Source: Megalopta genalis (taxonomy: Eukaryota; Arthropoda; Insecta; Hymenoptera; Halictidae). Taken from it: a stretch of DNA of 64,000 nucleotides. The notes beneath the pieces were generated by a model. It worked only from the letters and a program-made list of their open reading frames with translations. It ran no database searches and was not told the origin of the DNA. How positions within the stretch are numbered: the stretch's first letter is position 1; every line of letters starts with the position of its first letter. Positions 27,019 through 41,278 of the stretch are shown here, in pieces. The position numbers and the translations under genes were made by a program. The DNA is taken from the NCBI RefSeq assembly GCF_051020955.1, contig NC_135016.1, positions 32,619,131 to 32,683,130 on the forward strand. The letters are read 5' to 3'.

Positions 27019-30000
27019 GCGAAACAAATGATTTACCTTCAAATACTTGCGATATAAATGATTTAGCTTCAAATCAGTGCTATGTAGAATGTTCAGCTTC
27101 AAATCGAAGCGAAACAAATGACTTAGCTTCAAATAAATGCGTAGTAGAAGGATTAGTTTCAAATTCATGCGAAATAAAGGGTTTAGATTCAAATACTTGT
27201 GATATACATGATTTAGCATGAACTGCATGCGAAATAAACGAGTTAACATCAAATCCTAGCGAATCACATGATTTAGCTTCAAATCAATGCGAAATAGAAG
27301 GCATAACTTCAAATCCATGCGAAACAAATGATTTACTATCAAATACTTGCCGTTTAAATGAAATAGCATCCAATGCAGGCGAAACAAACGAGTTAACTTC
27401 AATTCGAAGCGAAACGCATGATTTAGTTTCAAACTAGTGCGAAGTGGAAGGCTTAGCTTCAAATCCATGGGAAACAAATGGTTTAGCATAATATTCATGC
27501 GAAACAAACGTTTCAGCTTCAAATACTTGTGATATACATGATTTAGCTTCAACTGCATGTGAAACAAATGTGTTAGCTTCAAATTCAAATGAATCACATG
27601 ATTCAGCTTCAAATCAATGCGAAGTAGAAGGCTTAGCTTCATATCCATGCGAAACGTGCGGTTCAGCATCATATACTAGCGAATATAACTGATATATCTT
27701 CAAATGCGGGCGAAAAAACGATTTAGCATCAACGCCATGCGAAACAAATGGTTTAGCTTCAACTACGACTGATATAAATGATTTAGCTTCAGCTGCATGC
27801 GAAACAAACGAGTTAGCTTCAAATCCATGCGAAAGAAATGATTTAGCTTCAAATACTTGCGATATAGATGATTTAGCTGCAACGGCATGCGAAAAAAACG
27901 AGTTAGCTTCAAATCCATGCGAAACACATGATTTAGCTTCAAATCAATGCGATGTAGAAGGTGTAGCTTCAAATCCAAGCGAAACACATGATTTAGCTTC
28001 AAATACTTGCGATATAAGTGATATAGTTTCAAATGCAGGCGAAACGAACGAGTTAGCTACCAATCCATGCGAAACACATGACTTAGCTGCAAATCAATGC
28101 GATGTAGGAGGTTTAGCTTCAAATCCATGTAAAACACATGATTTAGCTTCCAATTAATGCGAAGTAGAAGACTTAGCTTCAAATCCATGCGAAGCAAATG
28201 GTTTAGCTTCAAATACTTGTGATATACGTTACTTAGATTTAACTGCATGCGCAACGAACGAGTTAGGTTCAAATCCATGCAAAACACATGATTTAGCTGC
28301 AAATCAATGCGATGTAGAAGGTTTGGCTTCAAATCCATGCGATACACAAGATTTAGCTTCAAATCAATGCGATGTAGAAGGTTCAGCTTCAAATCCATGC
28401 GACACATATGATTTAGCTTCAAATACTTGCGATATAAGGGATATAGCTTCAAAAGCTGGAGGAACAAACGAGGTAGCTTCAATTCCATGCGAAACAAATG
28501 ATTTAGCTTCAAATCAATGCGAAGTAGAAGGCTTAGCTTCAAATCCATGCGAAACAAATGGTTTAGCTACAAATACTTGTGATATACATTATTTAGCTAC
28601 AACCGCATGCAAGAAAAACGAGTTAGCTTTAAATCCATGCGAAACACATGATTTAGCTTCAAATCAATGCGATGTAGAAGGTTTAGCTTCAAATCCAAGC
28701 GAAACACATGATTTAGCTGCAAATCAGTGCGAAGTAGATGGCTTAGATTTAAATCCATACGATTCAAATGGTACATCTTCCAATACTTGTGAAAGACATA
28801 ATTTATCTTCAACTGCATGCGAAACAAACGAGATAGCTACAAATCCATGCGTAACACATGATTTAGCTGCAAAACAATGCGATGTAGAAGGTTTGGCTTC
28901 AAATCCATGCGATACACAAGATTTAGCTTCAAATCAATGCGATGTATAAGGTTCAGCTTCAAATCCAGGCGACACATATGATTTAGCTTCAAATACTTGC
29001 GATATAAGTGATATAGTTTCAAATGCAGGCGAAACGAACGAGTTAGCTTCAAATCCATGCGAAACACATGATTTAGCTTCAAATCAATGCGATGTAGAAG
29101 GTTTAGCTTCAAATCCAAGCGAAACAAATGATTGAGCTGCAAACACTTGGGATATAGGTGATATAGCTTCAACTGCATGCGAAACAAATGAGTTACCTTC
29201 AAATCCACGCGAAACACATAATTTGGCTTCAAATCAATGCGATGTAGAAGGTGTAGCTTCAAATCCAAGCGAAACACATGATTTAGCTTCAAATACTTGC
29301 GATATAAGTGATATAGTTTCAAATGCAGGCGAAACGAACGAGTTAGCTTCAAATCCATGCGTAACACGTGATTTAACTTCAAATCAATGCGAAGTAGAAG
29401 ATTTAGGTTCAAATACATTCGAAACAAATGGTTTATCTTCAAATACTTGTGATATACACGATTTTGCTTTAGCTGCATGAGAAACAAGCGATTTAGCTTC
29501 ACACTCAAGGGAAACACATGATTTAACTTCAAATCAATGTGGAGTAGAAGATTTATGTTCAAGTAGATGCGAAACAAATGGTTTAGCTTCAAATACTTAT
29601 GATAGACATGATTTTGCTTCAGCTGCATGCGAAACAAACGATTTAGCTTTACACCCAAGGGAAACACATGATTTAACTTCAAATCAATGCGAAGTAGAAG
29701 GCTTAGCTTCAAATCAATGCAAATCGTATGGTTTAGCTTCAAATACTAGTGACATACATGATTTAGCTTCAACTGCATGCGAAGTATACGAGTTAGATTC
29801 AAATCCATGCGGAACACATGATTTAGCTTCAAATCTAAGGGGAGTAGAAGGATTAGCTTGAAATCCATGCGAAACGAATGGTTTAGCTTCAAATCCATGC
29901 GAAACAAATTGTTTAGTTTCAATACTTGTGATATACATTATTTAGCTTCAACTGCATGCGAAACAAACGAGTTCGCTTCAAATCCAAGCCAACCACATGA

Positions 30001-31798
30001 TTTACCTTAAAATGAATGCGGAACACGTGGTTTAGCTTAATATTCTTGTCGAACAAATGGTTCAGCTTCAAATAATTGTGATATACATGATTTATCTTCA
30101 ACTGCAAGCGGATTCAAACGAGTTAGCTTCAAATCCAAGCGACACACATGATTTAGCTTCAAATCAATGCGAAGTAGAAGGCTTAACTTCAGATCCATGC
30201 GAAATGAGCGGATCAGCTTCAAATACTTGCGAATATAAGTGATATATCTTCCAATCCAGGCGAAACACATGATTTAGCTTCAAACCAATCCGCTGTAGAA
30301 GGCTTAGCTTCAAATACCTGTGAAACAAATGATTTATATTCAGATAATTGCGATATAAGTGATATAGCTTCAAGTGCATGCGAAACAAACGAGCTAGCAT
30401 CAAATCCATGCGAATGACATGAACTAGCTTCAAATCAATGCGAAGTAGAAGGCTTAGCTTCAGATCCATGCGAAACGAGCGGATTAGCTTCAAATACTTG
30501 CGAATATAAGTGATATATCTTCAAATGCAGGCGAAACAAACGAGTTAGCTTCAAAGCAATGCGAAACAGATGGTTTAGATTCAGATCCTTGTGATAAAAA
30601 TGATTTAGCTTCAACTGCATGCGAAACAAACGAGTTAGCTTCAAATTCAAGGGAAACACATAATTTAAATTCAAATTAATGCGAAGTAGAAGGTTTAGCT
30701 TCAAACCCATGCGAAATAAATGATTTACCTTCAAATACTTGCGATATAAATGATTTAGCTTCAAATCAGTGCTATGTAGAATGTTCAGCTTCAAATCGAA
30801 GCGAAACAAATGACTTAGCTTCAAATAAATGCGTAGTAGAAGGATTAGTTTCAAATTCATGCGAAATAAAGGGTTTAGATTCAAATACTTGTGATATACA
30901 TGATTTAGCATGAACTGCATGCGAAATAAACGAGTTAACATCAAATCCTAGCGAATCACATGATTTAGCTTCAAATCAATGCGAAATAGAAGGCATAACT
31001 TCAAATCCATGCGAAACAAATGATTTACTATCAAATACTTGCCGTTTAAATGAAATAGCATCCAATGCAGGCGAAACAAACGAGTTAACTTCAATTCGAA
31101 GCGAAACGCATGATTTAGTTTCAAACTAGTGCGAAGTGGAAGGCTTAGCTTCAAATCCATGGGAAACAAATGGTTTAGCATAATATTCATGCGAAACAAA
31201 CGTTTCAGCTTCAAATACTTGTGATATACATGATTTAGGTTCAACTGCATGTGAAACAAACGTGTTAGCTTCAAATTCAAATGAATCACATGATTCAGCT
31301 TCAAATCAATGCGAAGTAGAAGGCTTAGCTTGAGATCCATGCGAAACGAGCGGATTAGCTTCAAATACTTGCGAATATAAGTGATATATCTTCAAATGCG
31401 GGCGAAACAAACGAGTTAGCTTCAAATCCATGCGAAACAAATGGATTAGCTTCAAATACGTGTGATATACATGATTTAGCTTCAACTGCATGTGCAACAA
31501 ACGTGTTAGCTTCAAATTCAATCGAAACACATGATTCAGCGTAAAATCAATTCGAAGTAGAAGGCTTAGCTTCATATCCATGCGAAACGTGCGGTTCAGC
31601 TTCAAATACTAGCGAATATAACTGATATATCTTCAAATGCGGGCGAAAAGACGAGTTAGCATCAACGCCATGCGAAACAAATGGTTTAGCTTCAACTACG
31701 ACTGATATAAATGATTTAGCTTCAGCTGCATGCGAAACAAACGAGTTAGCTTCAAATCCATGCGAAACAAATCATTTAGCTTCAAATACTTGCGATAT
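27019..31798 (+). repeat. Dispersed duplication with internal 241-bp expansion
   Basis: The sequence at 27019-27638 recurs at 30711-31330 (offset 3,692). The next stretch, 27638-27865, recurs at 31571-31798 (offset 3,933). The 241-bp difference is a local duplication in the right copy: about 31250-31330 and 31491-31571 are similar (AACGTGTTAGCTTCAAATTC). Shared private variants include AGTGCTATGTAGAATG, CTTGCCGTTTAAATG and CTACGACTGATATAAATG. Confidence 0.85.
28323..28949 (+). other. Longest plus-strand open frame (208 codons), judged non-coding
   Basis: In the irregular domain the plus frame reads as a ten-residue cycle near HDLASNPCET, with one cysteine per unit. It stays open here because the M8 stop (TGA in AACGAGTGA) is absent. 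In the HOR blocks that TGA recurs every 300 bp and closes the frame. No unique sequence or convincing start accompanies it. Confidence 0.7.
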
Positions 31799-32249
31799 AA
31801 GTGATATAGCTTCAAATGCAGACGTATCAAACGAGTTAGCTTCAAATCCATGCGATACACATGATGTAGCTGCAAATCAATGCGACGTAGAAGGTTCAGC
31901 TTCAAATCCATGCAAAACAAACGATTTAGCATCAGATACTTGCGATATATGTGATATAGCATCAAATGCAGACGAATCAAACGAGTTTGCTGCAAAAACC
32001 ATGCGAAACACATCATGTAGCTGCAAATCAATGCGACGTAGAAGGTTTAGCTTCAAATCCATGCAAAACAAACGATTTAGCATCAGATACTTGCGTATAT
32101 AAGTGATATAGCTTCAAATACAGGCGTCACAAACGAGTTTGCATCAAATCCATGCGAAACAGATGATTTAGCTTCAAATCCAAGCGAAACACATGATTTA
32201 GCTTCAAATCAATGCGATGTAGAAGGTTTAGCTTCAAATCTGTGCGACA

Positions 32250-33540
32250 AAAATGATTTAGTTTCAAATCAATTCCTACTGGAAGGAATAGGTTCAAAAC
32301 CATGCGAAACAAATCATTTAGCTTCAGATACTTGCGATATAAGTGATATAGCTTCAAATGCAGACGAATCAAACGAGTTAGCATCAAATCAATGCGATGT
32401 AGAAGGTTTAGCTTCAAATCTATGCGACACAAATGATTTAGCTTCAAATACTCTCGATATTAGTGATATAGCTTCAAATGCAGACGAATCAAACGAGTTA
32501 GCTTCAAATACATGCGATACACATGATGTAGCTGCAAATCAATGCGACGTAGAACGTTTAGCTTCAAATCCATGCAAAACAAACGATTTAGCATCTGATA
32601 CTTGCGATATAAGTGATATAGCTTCAAATGCAGACAAATCAAACGAGTTTGCTGCAAACACCATGCGAAACACATGATTTGGCTTCAAATCAATGCGCAG
32701 TAGAAGGCTTGAATTCAAATCCATGCGAAACACATGATTTATATGCAAATCAATACGAACTAGGTGTCTTAGCTTCAAAACCATGCGAAACAAATATTTT
32801 GCTTCAAATCAATGCGATGTAGAAGGTTTAGCTTCAAATCTGTGCGACACAAATGATTTAGCTTCAAATCAATGCGATGTAGAAGGCTTAGCTTCAAATG
32901 TGTGCGTATAAAATGATTTAGTTTCAAATCAATTCCTACTGGAAGGATTAGGTTCAAAACCATGCGAAACAAATCATTTAGCTTCAAATCCATGCGATAC
33001 ACACGATTTATCTTCAAATCAATGCGAAACTCACGTTTTAGCTTCAAAATCAATGCCAACTAGATGTCTTAGCTTCAAAACCATGCGAAACAAATGATTA
33101 AGCTTCAAATCAATGCGAAGTAGGAAGCTTATCTTCCAATCCATGCGAAACGAAAGATTTAGCTGTCAATACATGCGAATATAAGTGATATAGCTTCAAA
33201 TACAGGCGACACAAACGAGTGTGCTTCAAATCCAAGCGAAACACTTGATTTAGCTTCAAATCAATGCGATGTTGAAGGTTTAGCTTCAAATCTGTGCGAC
33301 AAAAATGATTTAGTTTCAAATCAATTCCTACTGGAAGGATTAGGTTCAAAACCATGCGAAACAAATCATTTAGCTTCAGATACTTGCGATATAAGTGATA
33401 TAGCTTCAAATGCAGACGAATCAAACGAGTTAGCATCAAATCAATGCGATGTAGAAGGTTTAGCTTCAAATCTATGCGACACAAATGATTTAGCTTCAAA
33501 TACTCTCGATATTAGTGATATAGCTTCAAATGCAGACGAA
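32250..33540 (+). repeat. Local duplications marked by AATTCCTACTGGAAGG
   Basis: The private string AATTCCTACTGGAAGG occurs at 32271, 32931 and 33323. The stretch around 32140-32520 is closely repeated at about 33190-33570 (offset near 1,052), and a shorter part recurs at 660 bp (22 monomers). The GCAGACGAATCAAACGAG monomer variant is concentrated here. Confidence 0.75.
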
Positions 33541-34812
33541 TGAAACGAGTTTGCTTCAAATCCATGCGAAACACATGATTTTGTTTCAAATCCAATCGAC
33601 GTAGAAGGTCTAGATTCAAAACCATGCAAAACAAACGATTTAGCATCAGATACTTGCGATATAAGTGATATAGCTTCAAATGCAGACGAATCAAACGAGT
33701 TTGCTTCAAAATCCATGCGATACACACGATTTAGCTTCAAATCAGTGCGAAACACATGAGTTATCTTCAAATCAATACGAAGTAGAAGGCTTAGCTTCAA
33801 ATCCATGCAACACAAATTATTTAGCTTCACATACTTGCGATATAAATGATTTAGCTGCAACTGGAAGCTAAACAAGCGAGTTAGCTTCAAATCCGTGCGA
33901 AACAAATGATTCAGTTTCAAATGCTTGCGAAATAAGTGATATAGCGTTAAAAGCAGGCGAAACAAATGAGTTAGCTTCAAATCCATGCGAAACACATGAC
34001 TTAGCTTCAAAACAATACGAAGTAGAAAGCGTAGCTTCAAATCCATGCGAAATAAATGATTTACCTTCAAATACTTGCGAAATAAATGATTTAGCTTCAA
34101 ATCAATGCGATGTGGTAGGTTCAGCTTGAAATCCTTGCGAAACAAATGATGTAGCTTCAAATAAATGCGACGTAGAATGCTTAGCTTCAAATCCATGCGA
34201 AACGAATGATTTAGTTTCAAATACTTGCGAATATAAGTGATATAGCTTCAAATGCAGGCGAACCAAACGAGTTAGCTTCAAATCCATGTGAAACGAATAA
34301 TTTAGCTTCAAATGCTTGCGAATATTTGTGATATAGCTTCAAACGCAGGCGAACGAAACGTGTTAGCTTCAAATTCATGCGAAACACATGATTTAGCTTC
34401 AAATCAATGCGAAGTAGATGCTTATCTTCGAATCCATGCGAAACATATGACTTAGCCTCACATAAATGCGAGGTAGAAGGTTTAGCTTCAAATCCATGCG
34501 AAACAAGTGAGTTAGCATCCAATCAATGCGGAGTACAAGGTTTAGCTTCAAATCCATAAGAAACAAATTATTTATCTTCAAATACATGCGATATAAATGA
34601 TTTAGCTTCACCAGCATGCGAAACAAAAGAGTTAGCTTCAAATCCATGCGAAACACATGATTATATTCAAATCCATGCGAAGCACATGATTTAGCTTCAA
34701 ATCCATGCGAAACTCATGATTGAGCTTCAAATCAATGTGAAGAAGAAGGCTTAGCTTCAAATCCATGCGAAACGAATGGTTTAGCTTCAAATACCTGCGA
34801 CTATAAGTGATA

Positions 34813-35475
34813 TAGCTTCAAATGCAGGCGAAACAAACGTTATAGCTTCAAATCCATGCGGAACACATGATTATCTTCAAATCCATGCGAAACACATGAT
34901 TCAGTTTCAAATCAATGTGAAGTAGAAGGCATAGCATCAAATCCATGCGAAACAAATGGTTTAGCTTGAAATACTTGTGATATACATGATTTATATTCAA
35001 CTGGAATCGAAACAATCGAGGTAGCTTCAAATCTATGCGAAACACATGATTTAGCTTCAAATCAATGCGGAATAGAAGGTTTAGCTTCAGATCCATGCCA
35101 AACATATGACTTAGCCTCAAATAAATGCGAGTTAGAAGGTTTAGCTTCAAATCCATGCGAAACAAGTGAGTTAGCTTCCAATCAATGCGGAGTACAAGGT
35201 TTAGCTTCAAATCCATAAGAAACAAATTATTTAGCATCAAATACATGCGATATAAATGATTTAGATTCACCAGCATGCGAAACAAAAGAGTTAGCTTCAA
35301 ATGCATGCGAAACACATGATTATATTCAAATCCATGCGAAGCACATGATTTAGCTTCAAATCCATGCGAAACACATGATTGAGCTTCAAATCAATGTGAA
35401 GTAGAAGGCTTAGCTTCAAATCTATGCGAAACGAATGGTTTAGCTTCAAATACTTGTGATATACATGATTTAGCT
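34813..35475 (+). repeat. 663-bp subrepeat present four times
   Basis: Copies lie at 34813-35475, 35905-36567, 38046-38708 and 39138-39800. They share rare forms such as ATTATCTTCAAATCC, CAACTGGAATCGAAAC, AATCCATAAGAAAC and ATTCACCAGCATGCG. A fifth, more diverged relative lies upstream, about 34441-34760. Spacing inside each 3,233-bp unit is 1,092 bp. Confidence 0.9.
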
Positions 35476-35830
35476 GCAACTGCATGTGAAACTAATGTGA
35501 TATCTTCATGTCCAAGCGAAACACATGATTTAACTTCAAATCAATGCGAAATAGAAGGCTTTGTGTCAAATCCATGCGTATCAAATGGTTTAGCTTCAAA
35601 TACTTGTGGTATACATGATTTAGCTTCAACTTCATGTGAAACTAACGTGTTAGCTTCAAGTCCAAGCTTCAAATCAATGCGAAGTGGAAGGCTTAGCTCC
35701 AAATCCTTGCGAAACGATTAACTTAGTTTCAATTACTTGCGATTATAAGCGATATAGCTTCAAATGCAGGCGAAACAAACGAGTTAGCTTGAAATCCATG
35801 CGAAACACACGATTTAAATCCAAATCAATG
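35440..35830 (+). repeat. Second subrepeat with an 18-bp internal deletion, four copies
   Basis: A stretch of about 390 bp recurs 1,602 bp downstream and again in the 3,233-bp duplicate. All four copies contain the compressed junction GTCCAAGCTTCAAATC (35660, 37262, 38893, 40495). A full-length relative at about 21195-21290 has an 18-bp longer form, with short AGC homology at the deletion ends. One deletion event was therefore copied at least three times. Confidence 0.85.
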
Positions 35831-38045
35831 GGAAGTAGAAGGCTTATCTTCAAATCCATGCGACACAAACGATTTAGCCTCAAATAGTGGCGATATATAT
35901 GAAATAGCTTCAAATGCAGGCGAAACAAACGTTATAGCTTCAAATCCATGCGGAACACATGATTATCTTCAAATCCATGCGAAACACATGATTCAGTTTC
36001 AAATCAATGTGAAGTAGAAGGCATAGCATCAAATCCATGCGAAACAAATGGTTTAGCTTGAAATACTTGTGATATACATGATTTATATTCAACTGGAATC
36101 GAAACAATCGAGGTAGCTTCAAATCTATGCGAAACACATGATTTAGCTTCAAATCAATGCGGAATAGAAGGTTTAGCTTCAGATCCATGCGAAACATATG
36201 ACTTAGCCTCAAATAAATGCGAGTTAGAAGGTTTAGCTTCAAATCCATGCGAAACAAGTGAGTTAGCTTCCAATCAATGCGGAGTACAAGGTTTAGCTTC
36301 AAATCCATAAGAAACAAATTATTTAGCTTCAAATACATGCGATATAAATGATTTAGATTCACCAGCATGCGAAACAAAAGAGTTAGCTTCAAATGCATGC
36401 GAAACACATGATTATATTCAAATCCATGCGAAGCACATGATTTAGCTTCAAATCCATGCGAAACACATGATTGAGCTTCAAATCAATGTGAAGTAGAAGG
36501 CTTAGCTTCAAATCCATGCGAAACTAATGGTTTAGCTTCAAATACTTGTGATATACATGATTTAGCTTCAACTGCATGCGAAACAAACAAGATAGCTTCA
36601 AGTCCGTGCGAAACACATGATTTGGCTTCAAACCAATGCGAAGTAGAAGGCTTAGATTCAAATCCATGCGAAACAAACGATTTCGCTTCAAATACCTGCG
36701 ATATAAAATATTTAATTTCAACTGCATGCGAGACAAACGAGTTAGCTTCAAATGCATGCGAAACACATGATTTACCTTCAAATTCATGCGAAATAACTGG
36801 TTTAGCTTCATATCCTTGCTAAATAGATAGTCTAGATTCAGATACTTGTGATAAACATGATTTAGCCTGAACTGCATGCGAATCAAACGAGTTAGCTTCA
36901 AATCAATGCGAAACACATGATTTAGATTCAAATCCATGCGAAACACATGATTTAGGTTCAAATCCATGCGAAACACGCGATTTAGCTTCAGATCGATGCG
37001 AGGAATAAGGTTTATCTTCAAATCCATGCGTATCAAATGGTTTAGCTTCAAATACTTGTGATATACATGATTTATATTCAACTGCATGTGAAACTAATGT
37101 GATATCTTCATGTCCAAGCGAAACACATGATTTAACTTCAAATCAATGCGAAATAGAAGGCTTTGTGTCAAATCCATGCGTATCAAATGGTTTAGCTTCA
37201 AATACTTGTGGTATACATGATTTAGCTTCAACTTCATGTGAAACTAACGTGTTAGCTTCAAGTCCAAGCTTCAAATCAATGCGAAGTGGAAGGCTTAGCT
37301 CCAAATCCTTGCGAAACGATTAACTTAGTTTCAATTACTTGCGATTATAAGCGATATAGCTTCAAATGCAGGCGAAACAAACGAGTTAGCTTGAAATCCA
37401 TGCGAAACACACGATTTAAATCCAAATCAATGCGAAGTAGAAGTCTTATCTTCGAATCCATGCGAAACAATTGGTTTTGCTTCAAATACTTGTGATATAC
37501 ATGATTTAGCTTCAACTGCATGCGAAAGAAACGAGTTAGCCTCAAATCCATGCGAAAAACATGATTTAGCTTCAAATTCAAGCGAAACACATGGTTTAGC
37601 TTAATATTCAAGCGAAACAGATAGTATAGATTCAGAAACTTGTGATAAACGTGATTTAGCTTCAAATGCAGGCGAAACAAACGAGTTAGCTTCAAATCCA
37701 TCCGAATCAAATGGTTTAGCTTCAAATATATGTGATATACATGATTTATCTTCAAATGCAGGCAAAACATACGAGTTAGCCAAAATCCATGCGAAACACA
37801 TGATTTAGCTTTAAATCAATGCGACGTAGAAGGCTTAGCTTCAAATCCATGCGACACAAATGACTTAGCATCAGATACATACGATATAAGTGAAATAGCT
37901 TCAAATGAATGCGCAACAAACGAGTTACCTTCAAATCCATGCGAAACACATAATTTAGCTTCAAATCAATGCGATGTAGAAAGTTTAGCTTCAAATCCAT
38001 GCGAAACAAATGATTTAGCATCAGATACTTGCGATTGAATTGATA

Positions 38046-41000
38046 TAGCTTCAAATGCAGGCGAAACAAACGTTATAGCTTCAAATCCATGCGGAACACA
38101 TGATTATCTTCAAATCCATGCGAAACACATGATTCAGTTTCAAATCAATGTGAAGTAGAAGGCATAGCATCAAATCCATGCGAAACAAATGGTTTAGCTT
38201 GAAATACTTGTGATATACATGATTTATATTCAACTGGAATCGAAACAATCGAGGTAGCTTCAAATCTATGCGAAACACATGATTTAGCTTCAAATCAATG
38301 CGGAATAGAAGGTTTAGCTTCAGATCCATGCCAAACATATGACTTAGCCTCAAATAAATGCGAGTTAGAAGGTTTAGCTTCAAATCCATGCGAAACAAGT
38401 GAGTTAGCTTCCAATCAATGCGGAGTACAAGGTTTAGCTTCAAATCCATAAGAAACAAATTATTTAGCATCAAATACATGCGATATAAATGATTTAGATT
38501 CACCAGCATGCGAAACAAAAGAGTTAGCTTCAAATGCATGCGAAACACATGATTATATTCAAATCCATGCGAAGCACATGATTTAGCTTCAAATCCATGC
38601 GAAACACATGATTGAGCTTCAAATCAATGTGAAGTAGAAGGCTTAGCTTCAAATCCATGCGAAACGAATGGTTTAGCTTCAAATACTTGTGATATACATG
38701 ATTTAGCTGCAACTGCATGTGAAACTAATGTGATATCTTCATGTCCAAGCGAAACACATGATTTAACTTCAAATCAATGCGAAATAGAAGGCTTTGTGTC
38801 AAATCCATGCGTATCAAATGGTTTAGCTTCAAATACTTGTGGTATACATGATTTAGCTTCAACTTCATGTGAAACTAACGTGTTAGCTTCAAGTCCAAGC
38901 TTCAAATCAATGCGAAGTGGAAGGCTTAGCTCCAAATCCTTGCGAAACGATTAACTTAGTTTCAATTACTTGCGATTATAAGCGATATAGCTTCAAATGC
39001 AGGCGAAACAAACGAGTTAGCTTGAAATCCATGCGAAACACACGATTTAAATCCAAATCAATGGGAAGTAGAAGGCTTATCTTCAAATCCATGCGACACA
39101 AACGATTTAGCCTCAAATAGTGGCGATATATATGAAATAGCTTCAAATGCAGGCGAAACAAACGTTATAGCTTCAAATCCATGCGGAACACATGATTATC
39201 TTCAAATCCATGCGAAACACATGATTCAGTTTCAAATCAATGTGAAGTAGAAGGCATAGCATCAAATCCATGCGAAACAAATGGTTTAGCTTGAAATACT
39301 TGTGATATACATGATTTATATTCAACTGGAATCGAAACAATCGAGGTAGCTTCAAATCTATGCGAAACACATGATTTAGCTTCAAATCAATGCGGAATAG
39401 AAGGTTTAGCTTCAGATCCATGCGAAACATATGACTTAGCCTCAAATAAATGCGAGTTAGAAGGTTTAGCTTCAAATCCATGCGAAACAAGTGAGTTAGC
39501 TTCCAATCAATGCGGAGTACAAGGTTTAGCTTCAAATCCATAAGAAACAAATTATTTAGCTTCAAATACATGCGATATAAATGATTTAGATTCACCAGCA
39601 TGCGAAACAAAAGAGTTAGCTTCAAATGCATGCGAAACACATGATTATATTCAAATCCATGCGAAGCACATGATTTAGCTTCAAATCCATGCGAAACACA
39701 TGATTGAGCTTCAAATCAATGTGAAGTAGAAGGCTTAGCTTCAAATCCATGCGAAACTAATGGTTTAGCTTCAAATACTTGTGATATACATGATTTAGCT
39801 TCAACTGCATGCGAAACAAACAAGATAGCTTCAAGTCCGTGCGAAACACATGATTTGGCTTCAAACCAATGCGAAGTAGAAGGCTTAGATTCAAATCCAT
39901 GCGAAACAAACGATTTCGCTTCAAATACCTGCGATATAAAATATTTAATTTCAACTGCATGCGAGACAAACGAGTTAGCTTCAAATGCATGCGAAACACA
40001 TGATTTACCTTCAAAGTCATGCGAAATAACTGGTTTAGCTTCATATCCTTGCTAAATAGATAGTCTAGATTCAGATACTTGTGATAAACATGATTTAGCC
40101 TGAACTGCATGCGAATCAAACGAGTTAGCTTCAAATCAATGCGAAACACATGATTTAGATTCAAATCCATGCGAAACACATGATTTAGGTTCAAATCCAT
40201 GCGAAACACGCGATTTAGCTTCAGATCGATGCGAGGAATAAGGTTTATCTTCAAATCCATGCGTATCAAATGGTTTAGCTTCAAATACTTGTGATATACA
40301 TGATTTATATTCAACTGCATGTGAAACTAATGTGATATCTTCATGTCCAAGCGAAACACATGATTTAACTTCAAATCAATGCGAAATAGAAGGCTTTGTG
40401 TCAAATCCATGCGTATCAAATGGTTTAGCTTCAAATACTTGTGGTATACATGATTTAGCTTCAACTTCATGTGAAACTAACGTGTTAGCTTCAAGTCCAA
40501 GCTTCAAATCAATGCGAAGTGGAAGGCTTAGCTCCAAATCCTTGCGAAACGATTAACTTAGTTTCAATTACTTGCGATTATAAGCGATATAGCTTCAAAT
40601 GCAGGCGAAACAAACGAGTTAGCTTGAAATCCATGCGAAACACACGATTTAAATCCAAATCAATGCGAAGTAGAAGTCTTATCTTCGAATCCATGCGAAA
40701 CAATTGGTTTTGCTTCAAATACTTGTGATATACATGATTTAGCTTCAACTGCATGCGAAAGAAACGAGTTAGCCTCAAATCCATGCGAAAAACATGATTT
40801 AGCTTCAAATTCAAGCGAAACACATGGTTTAGCTTAATATTCAAGCGAAACAGATAGTATAGATTCAGAAACTTGTGATAAACGTGATTTAGCTTCAAAT
40901 GCAGGCGAAACAAACGAGTTAGCTTCAAATCCATCCGAATCAAATGGTTTAGCTTCAAATATATGTGATATACATGATTTATCTTCAAATGCAGGCAAAA

Positions 41001-41278
41001 CATACGAGTTAGCCAAAATCCATGCGAAACACATGATTTAGCTTTAAATCAATGCGACGTAGAAGGCTTAGCTTCAAATCCATGCGACACAAATGACTTA
41101 GCATCAGATACATACGATATAAGTGAAATAGCTTCAAATGAATGCGCAACAAACGAGTTACCTTCAAATCCATGCGAAACACATAATTTAGCTTCAAATC
41201 AATGCGATGTAGAAAGTTTAGCTTCAAATCCATGCGAAACAAATGATTTAGCATCAGATACTTGCGATTGAATTGATA
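38046..41278 (+). repeat. 3,233-bp tandem duplication, copy 2
   Basis: Second copy of 34813-38045. The junction at about 38045 falls within the common string GATATAGCTTCAAATGCAGG. The same string ends copy 2 before the sequence changes to CAGACGAAACAAACGAG, which fits unequal exchange within a shared monomer. Confidence 0.95.

Larger units (their letters stand above)
34813..38045 (+). repeat. 3,233-bp tandem duplication, copy 1
   Basis: Directly followed by a near-identical copy at 38046-41278. The offset of 3,233 holds over the whole length, so there is no indel between the copies. Visible differences include CAAATCTATG at about 35420 versus CAAATCCATG in copy 2, and TCAAATTCATG at about 36779 versus TCAAAGTCATG. 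Neither 3,233 nor its internal 1,092 and 1,602 spacings are multiples of 30; all are explained by internal truncated monomers. Each copy contains two 663-bp subrepeats. Confidence 0.95.

Noticed and set aside
34813..41278. Composite transposon or LTR pair bounded by the repeated 663-bp segments
   Set aside because: The 663-bp segments are themselves 30-bp satellite. The sequence between them is satellite too, with no coding capacity or terminal motifs. Tandem duplication explains the layout.
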